In this document: in pieces, positions 25,369 to 34,984 of the stretch | How positions within the stretch are numbered: position 1 is the stretch's first letter | How the letters are laid out: every line of letters begins with the position of its first letter | Assembly: GCA_017882505.1 (NCBI GenBank) | Contig: JADGPJ010000005.1 | Coordinates: forward strand, 1 to 56,317 | Direction: 5' to 3' | Source of the DNA: Solirubrobacterales bacterium | Lineage (GTDB): Bacteria; Actinomycetota; Thermoleophilia; Solirubrobacterales; 70-9 | Length of the DNA: 56,317 bases | Position numbers and translations under genes: made by a program | Notes under the pieces: model-generated | The model's database searches: none | What the model saw: the letters and a program-made list of their open reading frames with translations, nothing else | Told to the model about the DNA's origin: nothing

Positions 25369-25980
25369 CTAGGGCCGATCCAAGCCCTCTGTGTCTCCGG
25401 GGCGCTCGGGCATCTCGAAGAACATCGCGAGAGCGGTGAGCGGGATCGAGGTCGCCTCGGGGTCGTGGCTCATCCGCTCGGCGCTCGCCGCCTGGATGTC
25501 GAAGATCCGCTCGAGCATCTCCGTGTAGGCCGTGTTCAGTTCCTTCCAGCCCTCCTCGTCGACGACCGTGGGCACCCGGATCGCTGCGTGGTCGACCCGC
25601 CGGCAGAAGGTTCCGGCATCGAAGGAGGCGGTTACGTCGGCGAACGCGAGCCGGCAGATGTTGCGGTCGAACTCCGTCCGGTCCTCAAGGCTCATCGAGG
25701 CGTAGTCGTCGTCGGAGACGGTCGGTCGCTCTATCGCCCGGTAGAAGTGCTCGACGGCGCCGCGGCGCGGCTCGGTTTTGACCAGCTCTATGACGCCGAG
25801 TTTCTTCAACACGTCGACGTGGTAGGAGACGTCGCCGATCGTCGCGCCCAGCAGGTCCTTGAGTTCGTTCGGGCTCGCGACCCGTTCCACGAGGACGATC
25901 CAGCAGCGGGCCCGCAGTGGGTGGTTGACGATCGCTGCGATCGATGAAGTCGAACCGCGGGACTGCTTTAGCGCTGCCAT
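25369..25980 (-). CDS. Winged-helix (ArsR-like) regulator, paralogue 1
   Basis: This 203-residue regulator has an N-terminal winged helix (about residues 15-90: IVNHPLRARCWIVLVERVASPNELKDLL, then YHVDVLKKLGVIELVKTEPRRGAVEHFYRA). The remaining 110 residues form a helical domain of unknown ligand with the conserved GTF, DEEGWKE and IQAASAER positions shared with the regulators at 39473 and 40461. No cysteine pair of metal-sensing ArsR proteins is present. CGGAGG precedes the ATG at 25980, which defines the start. It is divergent from a 19-residue peptide gene 159 bp away, the natural target. Likely a repressor, with autoregulation plausible. Confidence 0.88.
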   Translation of the reverse strand: MAALKQSRGSTSSIAAIVNHPLRARCWIVLVERVASPNELKDLLGATIGDVSYHVDVLKKLGVIELVKTEPRRGAVEHFYRAIERPTVSDDDYASMSLEDRTEFDRNICRLAFADVTASFDAGTFCRRVDHAAIRVPTVVDEEGWKELNTAYTEMLERIFDIQAASAERMSHDPEATSIPLTALAMFFEMPERPGDTEGLDRP

Positions 25981-26139
25981 TCGTTCCTCCGTTTGTTGAG
26001 CGATAGCGGCGCCCATCGTAGAGGAAATTTCGACCGTTTAAGCGGATTCATCACGGAACTCGACCGACCGGTAGAACCAATTCCAGTAAAAGCTGGGTCG
26101 TGTTTCAGATCATCCGAATCCAGGGAGGGGGTGAGCTGG
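25981..26139. promoter_or_regulatory. Divergent control region between regulator 1 and peptide gene A
   Basis: This 159-bp gap is less GC-rich than its surroundings. It contains TCGACCG twice (26030-26036 and 26060-26066, 30 bp apart, direct) and related TTGAGC and TTTAAGC stretches that recall the TTTGAGCAA sites at the second peptide locus. It must hold both promoters; I cannot place -10 and -35 boxes with confidence. Confidence 0.45.
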
Positions 26140-26199
26140 ATGACGATCACCACCACGAAGCAGGGCGTTCCGTTGATTCTGATCTCGAAGCCCGCCTAG
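26140..26199 (+). CDS. 19-residue peptide gene A
   Basis: Sixty bases encode MTITTTKQGVPLILISKPA. A purine-rich ribosome-binding site (GGGAGGGGGTGAGC) ends a few bases before the ATG, and a 12-bp hairpin begins 12 bp after the stop, so the unit has all parts of a monocistronic gene. It shares length and seven identical positions (M1, I3, T6, P11, I13, K17, A19) with the peptide at 40248, and both are divergent from a member of the same regulator family. It has no signal peptide. A hydrophobic core (VPLILI) sits between polar ends. The function is unknown; a signal, effector or anti-regulator peptide are options. Confidence 0.62.
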   Translation: MTITTTKQGVPLILISKPA

Positions 26200-26211
26200 C
26201 TGATGCGGGGA

Positions 26212-26242
26212 CCGGTCTCCCGACCTGAACTCGGGAGGCCGG
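26212..26242. terminator. Hairpin after peptide gene A (probably bidirectional)
   Basis: CCGGTCTCCCGA (26212-26223) pairs with TCGGGAGGCCGG (26231-26242) over 12 bp, with one G-U wobble and a 7-nt loop. It lies between the stop of peptide A and the convergent end of the CYTH-CHAD gene. No long T run follows, as is common in high-GC actinobacteria. Confidence 0.65.
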
Positions 26243-26249
26243 CTTCGCG

Positions 26250-27656
26250 TCAGATCCGCCAGTAGGCGCGCAGCCGGCGGCGGAAGTGCTTCGGCTTCTC
26301 GGCGTAGATGCGGCCGCCGAGGCCGAGCGCGCTCTCCAGCAGCTCCGCCTGGCGCCGCCCGATCAGCGCCTCGAAGGTCTCCCGCTCGGCGACGATCCCG
26401 GCCCGCCCTTCGAGATCCTCGGCCAGAACCGCGAGGTCGTGATGGTTCCCGAGCAGTTCGGCCAGCTCGTGGACCTGCTCCGCGGTCGCTTCCAGCACGC
26501 TCGGCCAGGCGTCCTGCAACAGTCGCAACTGGTACCAGAGGTCCTTGACCCGTTTGCGGAGCTCGTGGACGTTCTCGGCGCCGCCGTCCTTCCGCACCCG
26601 CTTCAGCGCCTGGCGTCCGGCGCGGTAGGTCCGGGTCAACCCGGGCTCGATCAGCTGCCAGGAGTCGGTTTCGAGCGGCCAGCGGTCGATCTGCTCTCCG
26701 GCTTCGTCGATCGCCTCGATCGCCTGCTCGATCTCGGCCGCCGCGCCGGCGAGGACGGCGCCGGCGACCCGGTCGAGGTCGGATTCGAGCTGCTCGGACC
26801 AGGTGAGCGAGGGCCCGGCGGGGAACTCGTCGCCGAAACGCTCCTCGAGCGCTCGCAGGGTCTCCAGCTTGACCTCGGCGTCGCGGCTCGCCGAGAGCAG
26901 GCGACCCGCTTCTCGGTAGCGCCGGTTTTCGGCGCGGAAGCGCTTGTCGCCGAGCTCCGCGCGGATCAGCCGCAGCACGGCGCGAACCTTCTTCAGGTCT
27001 TTGCGGGCGCCGTGAATCGAATCGGCGAGCTCGCCGTCGGCGTCGCGGAGCCGCGCGCTCGCCTTCGCGACCCGGCCGCGGGCGACTCGGCGCAGCCCGC
27101 CGGCCACGCTCTCGACCCGCAGCAGGCGGTAGGTCTTGCTCTTCGCCTCGCAAGCCACGCTTCGCTCCTTCCCGCCGGCGGCCGGGTTATGCCTCGGATC
27201 GCCGTCTGTGGCCAGGCTCTGGTTCGAGTAGCGGCCGTCGCCGGTCAGCTCCTCGCCGAGCCAGGACGGGGGGCGAAACCGCCGGCTCCGCGCCTCGGTC
27301 TCGAACTCGACCTCCGCCGTCAGCAGGCCCTCCAGCTCCCCCGCGTAGACGTCGATCTCAGCCCGCAGCCCATCTCCGAGAGGGGCGGTGTGCCGGGTCT
27401 TCGTCAGGCGCCGCTCGGCGGTGAGCCGCCAGAGCGCGGCGAACTGCCCGGGGCCGAGCGCGATCTCGATCTCCTCGCGAGTTTGGCCGTGGCCGCGCTT
27501 CGCGGCCAGCGTCAGCTCGTCGCCGGCTCGGCGAAGCCTCACCTCGGTATCCGCGGCGATCGCCAGATAGCCCTGTTCGATCCGAACCGAAGAGCATTCC
27601 CCGAGCCAGTCTGGCGCGATTGGAATCAGGAACCTGCGCTCGATCTCGCTCGACAC
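26250..27656 (-). CDS. CYTH and CHAD domain-containing protein
   Basis: This 468-residue protein joins an N-terminal CYTH domain to a C-terminal CHAD domain. The CYTH part (about residues 1-150) begins with the signature EIERRFLI, followed by EQGYLAI, EVRLRRAGDELTLAAKRGHG and EIDVYAGELEGLLTAEVEF: the charged tunnel lined by EXEXK-type residues that binds triphosphates and metals. The CHAD part (about 190-465) is helical, with DSIHGARKDLKKVRAVLRLIRAEL and NVHELRKRVKDLWYQLRLLQD; CHAD binds polyphosphate. Together they suggest a role in polyphosphate or triphosphate metabolism. The GTG at 27656 was chosen because the CYTH motif starts three residues later. Confidence 0.9.
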   Translation of the reverse strand: MSSEIERRFLIPIAPDWLGECSSVRIEQGYLAIAADTEVRLRRAGDELTLAAKRGHGQTREEIEIALGPGQFAALWRLTAERRLTKTRHTAPLGDGLRAEIDVYAGELEGLLTAEVEFETEARSRRFRPPSWLGEELTGDGRYSNQSLATDGDPRHNPAAGGKERSVACEAKSKTYRLLRVESVAGGLRRVARGRVAKASARLRDADGELADSIHGARKDLKKVRAVLRLIRAELGDKRFRAENRRYREAGRLLSASRDAEVKLETLRALEERFGDEFPAGPSLTWSEQLESDLDRVAGAVLAGAAAEIEQAIEAIDEAGEQIDRWPLETDSWQLIEPGLTRTYRAGRQALKRVRKDGGAENVHELRKRVKDLWYQLRLLQDAWPSVLEATAEQVHELAELLGNHHDLAVLAEDLEGRAGIVAERETFEALIGRRQAELLESALGLGGRIYAEKPKHFRRRLRAYWRI

Positions 27657-27731
27657 AGCGTGAGCGTAGTCCGATGCCGGGTGATCGCGGTTACGGGGAG
27701 GGTCCGGGCGCGGCGGGTCGAAGCAGGACGC

Positions 27732-28472
27732 ATGGACCGCAAGCTCAGCGTCGGCGACACCCTCAGCGAGGTCTTCTCCACCTACGGCGCCCACGCCGGC
27801 GTCCTGCTGCCGGTCGCGTTCTGGCTCTTCCTCATCGTCGCGATCGTCGACGGCCTGGTCGGCTCCAACCTCGGGCTGCTGCCGCTGGTGATCGTCGTCA
27901 GCACGATCGTCGGCACCCTCTACCAGGGGATGGTGGTCGGGCTGGTGCGCGACGTCCAGGACGGCCGCCGCGACTCCTCGGTCAGCGAGCTCTTCGGCTA
28001 CGCCGCGCCGGTCCTGCTGCCGCTGGTCGGCGCCGGCCTGCTCTCCGGCATCGGCATCGGCATCGGCATGGTGCTGCTGATCGTGCCGGGCCTGATCCTG
28101 CTGACGATCTGGGCCGTGATCGCGCCGGCGATCGTGATCGAGCGGGCCAGCATCTTCGAGGCCTTCGGGCGCTCGCGCCAGCTCGTCCGCGGCAACGGCT
28201 GGCCGGTGTTCGGCGTGATCATCGTCGCCTTCCTGATCTCCCTGATCGGCGGCGTCATCTTCACCTCGATCGCCGCCGGCATCTCCGACGGCCCGATCGT
28301 CCGCATCGTCTTCAGCGCCCTCGCCTCGACGATCACGGCGCCGATCGGCGCCCTCGTCGCCGGCATCCTCTACTACCGCCTGCTCGGTATGGAAGGTGGT
28401 CCCGGACCGGTGGTGGGTGACGAGCCGTCGACCTCTCCCTCGCCGCCGCCGTCCGCACCGCCCGCTCCGTAA
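27732..28472 (+). CDS. Polytopic membrane protein of unknown function
   Basis: This 246-residue protein has five or six membrane segments (for example AGVLLPVAFWLFLIVAIVDGLVG, LLPLVIVVSTIVGTLYQGMVVGLV, GIGIGIGMVLLIVPGLILLTIWAVIAPAI, VFGVIIVAFLISLIGGVIFTSIAAG) and a proline-rich cytoplasmic tail. The central IVIERASIFEAFGRSRQLVRGNGW motif is common in the membrane domain next to glycerophosphodiester phosphodiesterases and in related stand-alone proteins; it may insert at the membrane surface. The protein begins MDRKLSVGDTLSEVFSTY. It is divergent from the CYTH-CHAD gene and convergent with the MarR gene. No enzyme activity can be inferred. Confidence 0.82.
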   Translation: MDRKLSVGDTLSEVFSTYGAHAGVLLPVAFWLFLIVAIVDGLVGSNLGLLPLVIVVSTIVGTLYQGMVVGLVRDVQDGRRDSSVSELFGYAAPVLLPLVGAGLLSGIGIGIGMVLLIVPGLILLTIWAVIAPAIVIERASIFEAFGRSRQLVRGNGWPVFGVIIVAFLISLIGGVIFTSIAAGISDGPIVRIVFSALASTITAPIGALVAGILYYRLLGMEGGPGPVVGDEPSTSPSPPPSAPPAP

Positions 28473-28487
28473 CCGAAGGCGAGTGAC

Positions 28488-28985
28488 TCAGCAGCCGGCC
28501 GCGCCGTCCGGCGGCGGGCAACCGGATAGGCCCGGGCCCTGGCTCTCGCGCAGCGCGACCAGGAGCGTGCGCAGCTGCTCGCGCTGCTCGTCGTCGAAGC
28601 CGGCGAAGAGATCGTCCTCGACCTTCCTCTGCGCCCGCGCGGAGCTCTTCAGCTTCGCCTCGCCGGCCGTGGTCAGCCTGACCACGTGACGCCGCCGGTC
28701 GGCGGCGTCACGCACGCGTGAGATCAATCCGTCGTCTTCGAGCGGGTTGAGCTGGGTGACGAGGACGCTGGGGTCGGTGGCGAGGATCTGGCCCAGCTCA
28801 CTCTGGCCGACCGGGCCGCTGTCGTGCAGAAGCGCGAGCAGATGGAACTGGCGGGGAGTGATGTCTCCGGTGTGGGCGCCGCGGAGCCGGCGCATCGCGT
28901 CCTGACCGAGCAGCGCCAGCAGCATGCCGGGGCTGTTGCGGCGCTCCTCGAGCACTCCCCTGGGGGCCTTCGGTCTCGCTGCCAT
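28488..28985 (-). CDS. MarR family transcriptional regulator
   Basis: This 165-residue MarR protein shows TPRQFHLLALLHDSGPVGQSELGQILATDPSVLVTQLNPLEDDGLISRVRDAADRRRHVVRLT across residues 44-107, that is, the recognition helix (SVLVTQLNPLEDDG) and the wing with the DRR motif. Terminal helices would form the dimer interface. MarR proteins usually repress a neighbouring exporter and release on binding an aromatic compound. It is divergent from the DHA2-type exporter, with only 73 bp between the starts and an inverted repeat in that gap, so it very likely controls the exporter and itself. Confidence 0.92.
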   Translation of the reverse strand: MAARPKAPRGVLEERRNSPGMLLALLGQDAMRRLRGAHTGDITPRQFHLLALLHDSGPVGQSELGQILATDPSVLVTQLNPLEDDGLISRVRDAADRRRHVVRLTTAGEAKLKSSARAQRKVEDDLFAGFDDEQREQLRTLLVALRESQGPGLSGCPPPDGAAGC

Positions 28986-28992
28986 CGACTCA

Positions 28993-29024
28993 TTGTAACC
29001 TGCAAATCCTGGAGGTTGCTACAT
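28993..29024. promoter_or_regulatory. Candidate MarR operator in the divergent gap
   Basis: Half-sites AACCT (28997-29001) and AGGTT (29013-29017), with outer TGTA and TACA, form an imperfect inverted repeat just upstream of the MarR start and 42 bp upstream of the exporter start. Position and symmetry suit a MarR dimer. Confidence 0.42.
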
Positions 29025-29058
29025 TATCGGCGCATTTCAAGTAATTGGACACCAACCT

Positions 29059-30528
29059 GTGACCAACGAGCCCAGCCAACACGTCGATCCGCACCACGCC
29101 CGCCGCTGGGCGACTCTGGCGCTGCTCGGCGTCGCCCAGCTGATGGTGGTCCTCGACGCGACGATCGTCAACATCGCCCTGCCGTCCGCCCAGGAATCGC
29201 TGCACTTCTCGAACGACAGCCGGCAGTGGATCATCACCGCCTACGCGCTGGCCTTCGGCAGCCTGCTCCTGCTCGGGGGCAAGCTCGGCGACCTCTTCGG
29301 CCGCAAGTGGACCTTCGTCGCCGGGTTGATCGGCTTCTCGGTCGCCTCCGCATTCGGCGGGCTGGCGCAGTCGTTCGGGATGCTCGTCGCCGCCCGGGCG
29401 CTGCAGGGCGCCTTCGGCGCGCTGCTGGCGCCCTCGGCGCTCTCGCTGCTGACGGTGACTTTCGCCGGCACGCCTGACCGGGCGAAGGCGTTCGGGATCT
29501 TCGGCGCGATCGCCGGCGGCGGCGCCTCCGTCGGGCTGATCCTCGGCGGCTTCCTGACCGAAGTCCTCTCCTGGCGCTGGTGCCTCTACGTCAACCTCGT
29601 GATCGCCGTGCCGGCGGTGTTCTTCGCCCTGCGGCTGCTCTTCAACGAGGCCCACCCCCAGCGTCCGCGGATCGACATCCCCGGCGTCCTGGTCGGGTCC
29701 GCCGGCCTGTTCGCGCTGGTCTACGGATTCTCGAGCGCCGAGACCAGCTCCTGGACGGCGACGGCGACGGTCGCCTCGCTCGCCGCCGGCGTCGTGCTGC
29801 TGGTCGCCTTCGTCGCGATCGAGCGCCGCACCCCGGATCCGTTGCTGCCGCTGCACATCGTCCTCGATCGCGCTCGCGGCGGCGCCTACGCGTCGATCGC
29901 GCTGGCCGGCTCCGGGATCTTCGGCGTCTTCCTCTTCCTCACCTATTACATGCAGCAGAACCTCGGTTTCTCGCCGCTGACGACCGGCCTCGCCTTCCTG
30001 CCGATGACCGCGATGATCGTCCTCACCGCGACCACGGTGCAGACCCGGTTGCTGCACCGGACCGGCGCCAAGCCGCTGGTCGTGACGGGCATGGCGCTCG
30101 GGGTGGTCGCGATGATCCTCTTCACGCGCCTGGTGCCCGCCGGGAACTACGCGACCCACGTCCTGCCCGGGCTGCTCGTCATCGGTCTCGGAATGGGCTG
30201 CATCTTCGCGCCCTGCTTCGCCACCGCCACGCTCGGCGTCCACCGCACCGAAGCGGGGATCGCCTCGGCGATGGTCAACACCTCCCAGCAGGTCGGCGGT
30301 TCGCTCGGCACCGCCCTGCTCAGCACGCTCTTCGCGAGCGCCGCCGCGAGCTACGCATCCAGCCATGTGGGCGAAGCGGGACTGGCCGACGCGTCGAGCA
30401 TCCACGGCTACGTCACGGCCTTCTGGTGGGCTGCCGGGATCTTCGCCGTCGGCCTGCTGGTGGCGCTGGTCGTCCTCCCCTCGGGGCGCACGTCCGAGGC
30501 CCAGGAACTTGCAGATTCGCTCATCTAG
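29059..30528 (+). CDS. DHA2-type MFS drug exporter (EmrB/QacA-like)
   Basis: This 489-residue protein has about 14 membrane segments. It opens with the EmrB-type segment LGVAQLMVVLDATIVNIALPSAQESLHFS (the acidic residue in the first helix is typical), then GGKLGDLFGRKWTF between helices 2 and 3, and motif C GGGASVGLILGGFLTEVLSWRWCLYVNL in helix 5, characteristic of antiporters. It would expel drugs or metabolites using protons. The GTG at 29059 is used. The divergent MarR gene is the obvious regulator. A small PPOX-fold protein gene follows 19 bp downstream and may be co-transcribed. Confidence 0.93.
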   Translation: MTNEPSQHVDPHHARRWATLALLGVAQLMVVLDATIVNIALPSAQESLHFSNDSRQWIITAYALAFGSLLLLGGKLGDLFGRKWTFVAGLIGFSVASAFGGLAQSFGMLVAARALQGAFGALLAPSALSLLTVTFAGTPDRAKAFGIFGAIAGGGASVGLILGGFLTEVLSWRWCLYVNLVIAVPAVFFALRLLFNEAHPQRPRIDIPGVLVGSAGLFALVYGFSSAETSSWTATATVASLAAGVVLLVAFVAIERRTPDPLLPLHIVLDRARGGAYASIALAGSGIFGVFLFLTYYMQQNLGFSPLTTGLAFLPMTAMIVLTATTVQTRLLHRTGAKPLVVTGMALGVVAMILFTRLVPAGNYATHVLPGLLVIGLGMGCIFAPCFATATLGVHRTEAGIASAMVNTSQQVGGSLGTALLSTLFASAAASYASSHVGEAGLADASSIHGYVTAFWWAAGIFAVGLLVALVVLPSGRTSEAQELADSLI

Positions 30529-30547
30529 GAGAAAGTGGGAAAGATCG

Positions 30548-30988
30548 ATGCCAGACAAACTTGACCTGACGGGTGACATCGCGGAGGCGATCGAAGGAGC
30601 CGCGCTGCGCGGGAACACCCTCGTCCTCGGCTACGTCGGCGACGACGGCTACGCGGCGCTCTCTTTCCGCGGCAGCACCCAGGTCCACGGCCCCCGACAG
30701 CTCGCCCTCTGGTCGCGGAAAGCCGACGAGGGGATGGTCAAGGTCATCGCCGACCGGCCCCAGGTGTCCTTCCTCTACTACGCGCCCGACGGCCCGGGCC
30801 CGAAATACCTCTCGATCCAGGGCAGAGCCCGAGTCGATCCGTCGGCCAACGACGAGGTCTACGCGAAGATGATCGAGGGCGAGCAGGGGCAGGACCCCGA
30901 CCGCAAGGGCGTCGCGGTGGTCGTCGACGTCGAGAGCGCCTTCGGCTTCGGCGCCGACGGGCCGTTCCAGCTGACCGCCGGCGGGTAG
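30548..30988 (+). CDS. Pyridoxamine 5'-phosphate oxidase-like (PPOX fold) flavin-binding protein
   Basis: This 146-residue split-barrel protein shows LRGNTLVLGYVGDDGYAALSFRGSTQVHGPRQLALWSRKADEGMVKVIADRPQVSFLYY, the FMN- or F420-binding core of the PPOX fold (about residues 22-80), then YLSIQGRARV. Actinobacterial relatives bind F420 or FMN and reduce assorted substrates. No substrate residues can be assigned. It starts at the ATG at 30548, 19 bp after the exporter stop; the ribosome-binding site is weak, so coupling with the exporter is likely. A role in modifying the exported compound is possible. Confidence 0.85.
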   Translation: MPDKLDLTGDIAEAIEGAALRGNTLVLGYVGDDGYAALSFRGSTQVHGPRQLALWSRKADEGMVKVIADRPQVSFLYYAPDGPGPKYLSIQGRARVDPSANDEVYAKMIEGEQGQDPDRKGVAVVVDVESAFGFGADGPFQLTAGG

Positions 30989-31004
30989 CGCAACCGACGC
31001 GCTC

Positions 31005-31293
31005 TCAGTTCTTCAGCAGTCCCGCCACCGCCAGGGCAACCTGCTTGCCGCGGCGGGTCAGCGCGTACTCGGTGTGGGGCGGACGGCCGGCGACGAGTCG
31101 GCGCTCGACGATCCCCGCCGCCTCCAATTGCTCGAGCCGCTCGGAGAGGGTGGTGGGGGAGACGCCGGGGAGTGACTGGCGGAACTCGTTGAAGCGGGTG
31201 GCGCCGCTGGAGCAGGCGTAGATCGTCGCCATCGTCCAGCGGCGCTCGAGCAGCCCGGCCGCCGCGCGGAGCTCCGGCGGCACGGGCTGGCAG

Positions 31294-31313
<20 letters not shown>
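31005..31313 (-). CDS. HxlR family transcriptional regulator
   Basis: This 102-residue winged-helix protein has the HxlR layout: an N-terminal cysteine segment (RCRNCQPVPPELRAAAGLLERRWTMATIYAC), a helix FNEFRQSLPGVSPTTLSERLEQLEAAGIVERR with the recognition helix SPTTLSERLEQL, then the wing PPHTEYALTRRGKQ. HxlR proteins often sense redox state or aldehydes through the N-terminal cysteine. Its start lies 20 bp inside the end of the lon gene on the same strand, an unusually long overlap, so the two are co-transcribed. It might regulate the lon transcript or a distant target. Confidence 0.9.
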
Positions 31314-33603
<2,290 letters not shown>

Positions 33604-33680
33604 TTTCTGTAGTTAGTCCTGAAATCAGGATAGCGAAGGCGGTTGCTCCGCTCGACGGGCTGGGCCGATACGGTGTCGGC

Positions 33681-34022
33681 ATGGACCGAGAGCGCGCCAA
33701 AGAGCTGCTTGCCGGCGAGCGGGAGAAAATCGAGCAGGAGATCGCCGCCACCGAACGCGACGGCCCCGAAGAGGGCGACGAACGCAAGGAACCCGGCGAC
33801 TTCAACTCCGAGGGCCTTTACCAGGACGAGTTCGACGCCGGCCGGGCCGAGGACCTGAAAGATCGCCTGGCGGCGCTGGAGCGGGCCGAGGAGCGCCTTG
33901 CCTCGGGCACCTACGGACTCTCGGTTCGCAGCGGCGAGCCGATCCCGGACGCCCGCCTCGAAGCCGCTCCGACCGCCGAGCTGACCGTCGAAGAGCTGGA
34001 GCGCGGTCCCCGCTCCGATTAG
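33681..34022 (+). CDS. DksA/TraR-like protein lacking the zinc-finger cysteines
   Basis: This 113-residue protein has the DksA-type coiled coil (RERAKELLAGEREKIEQEIAA and LKDRLAALERAEERLASGTYGLS) and the segment after it in which relatives carry the C4 zinc finger (GTYGxCxxCGEPIPxARLxAxPxAxxCxxC). Here every cysteine is replaced (GTYGLSVRSGEPIPDARLEAAPTAELTVEE), so no zinc can bind in this way, although the surrounding GEPIPDARLEA framework is kept. A cysteine-free DksA-like fold could still enter the RNA polymerase secondary channel. The gene stands between divergent lon and the DHFR-like gene. Its role in transcription control is inferred only. Confidence 0.85.
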   Translation: MDRERAKELLAGEREKIEQEIAATERDGPEEGDERKEPGDFNSEGLYQDEFDAGRAEDLKDRLAALERAEERLASGTYGLSVRSGEPIPDARLEAAPTAELTVEELERGPRSD

Positions 34023-34043
34023 GTTGGGACGGCGGCGCGGGTG

Positions 34044-34685
34044 ATGGCCGAGGTCAGGTGTCAGATCGCGATGTCGCTGGACGGGTTCGTCGCCGGGCCG
34101 GGGCAGAGCGTCGACGACCCGCTCGGCGAAGGCGGCATGCGGCTGCACGAGTGGGCTTTCGAGCTCGCCGCCTGGCGCGACCCCCACGACCGGGAGGGCG
34201 GCGTGGTCAACGCCAGCACCGCCGTGGTCGAGGAGGCGCTGGACAACGTCGGCGCCTCGGTGATGGGGCGCAACATGTTCGGCGGCGGCCCCGGGCCCTG
34301 GAGCTCAGAGCCCTGGAACGGGTGGTGGGGAGACAACCCGCCCTTCCACACGCCGGTCTTCGTCGTCACCCACTTCGAGCGCGAGCCGCTCGAGCTCGAG
34401 GGTGGAAACGTGTTCCACTTCGTCACCGGGGGCGTCGAGAAGGCGGTCGAGCTCGCCAGGGAGGCGGCCGACGGCAAGGACGTCTCGATCGGCGGCGGCG
34501 GCGAAACCGTTCAGCGGTGCATCGCCGCCGGCCTTCTCGACCAGCTCCAGATCCACCTCGTCCCGATCCTGCTCCACGACGGCGTCCGCCTCTTCGACGA
34601 CGTCCCCCGCGGCGTCGAGCTGGAGCTGACCAGGGTGGTCGACGCCCCCGGCGTCACCCACCTGGACTACCGCCTCGGCGGCTGA
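34044..34685 (+). CDS. Dihydrofolate reductase-like (RibD C-terminal domain) protein
   Basis: This 213-residue protein has the RibD_C/dihydrofolate-reductase-like fold: VRCQIAMSLDGFVAGPGQSVDDPLG at the start, GASVMGRNMFGGG with the MGRxxF motif (about residues 70-82), PVFVVTHFEREPL, and a nucleotide segment VSIGGGGETVQRCIAAGLLDQLQIHLVPILLHDGVRLFDD (about 151-190). Stand-alone members are NAD(P)H-dependent reductases with unknown substrates, not true folate enzymes. ATG 34044 or GTG 34041 are equally possible starts. It is convergent with the SHOCT gene, only 1 bp between ends. Confidence 0.88.
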   Translation: MAEVRCQIAMSLDGFVAGPGQSVDDPLGEGGMRLHEWAFELAAWRDPHDREGGVVNASTAVVEEALDNVGASVMGRNMFGGGPGPWSSEPWNGWWGDNPPFHTPVFVVTHFEREPLELEGGNVFHFVTGGVEKAVELAREAADGKDVSIGGGGETVQRCIAAGLLDQLQIHLVPILLHDGVRLFDDVPRGVELELTRVVDAPGVTHLDYRLGG

Positions 34686-34686
34686 A

Positions 34687-34968
34687 TCAGCCGGCGAGAA
34701 GCTTGGCCTTCTGCGCCGCGAACTCCTCCTCGGTGAGGACGCCCTGGCTTTTCAGTTCGCCCAGCTCCTTGAGCTGATCGATCACCGACGGGCCGGCGGC
34801 GGGAGCGGCCGCCGCCGCTGGGGCCGGGGCGGCTTCGGGCTGGGGCTGCTGCTGCGCTTCCTGCTGGGCCCAGCGCTGGCCCTGGCGGCGGGACACGCGG
34901 TTGCTGACGGTGGTCGCGGTGCCGGCGATGACGGCGGTCCGGGCGACGCCTCGAAGTAGTCCTGGCAT
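34687..34968 (-). CDS. SHOCT domain-containing small protein
   Basis: This 93-residue protein has a basic N-terminus (MPGLLRGVARTAVIAGTATTVSNRVSRRQGQRW), a low-complexity alanine/proline/glutamine linker (about residues 36-60) and a C-terminal SHOCT motif (about 62-91: IDQLKELGELKSQGVLTEEEFAAQKAKLL). SHOCT is a short helical oligomerisation module often at protein ends. The AAGGAGAACCACC ribosome-binding site fixes the ATG at 34968. It lies 16 bp after the DUF6325 gene on the same strand, a recurrent actinobacterial pair. The function is unknown; the basic N-terminus might touch membrane or nucleic acid. Confidence 0.87.
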   Translation of the reverse strand: MPGLLRGVARTAVIAGTATTVSNRVSRRQGQRWAQQEAQQQPQPEAAPAPAAAAAPAAGPSVIDQLKELGELKSQGVLTEEEFAAQKAKLLAG

Positions 34969-34984
34969 GGTGGTTCTCCTTCTC

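Noticed and set aside
28990..30618. Long minus-strand open frame opposite the MFS exporter
   Set aside because: Composition (poly-arginine, glutamate, glycine, no domains) is that of an antisense shadow of a GC-rich gene; the exporter on the plus strand is unmistakable.
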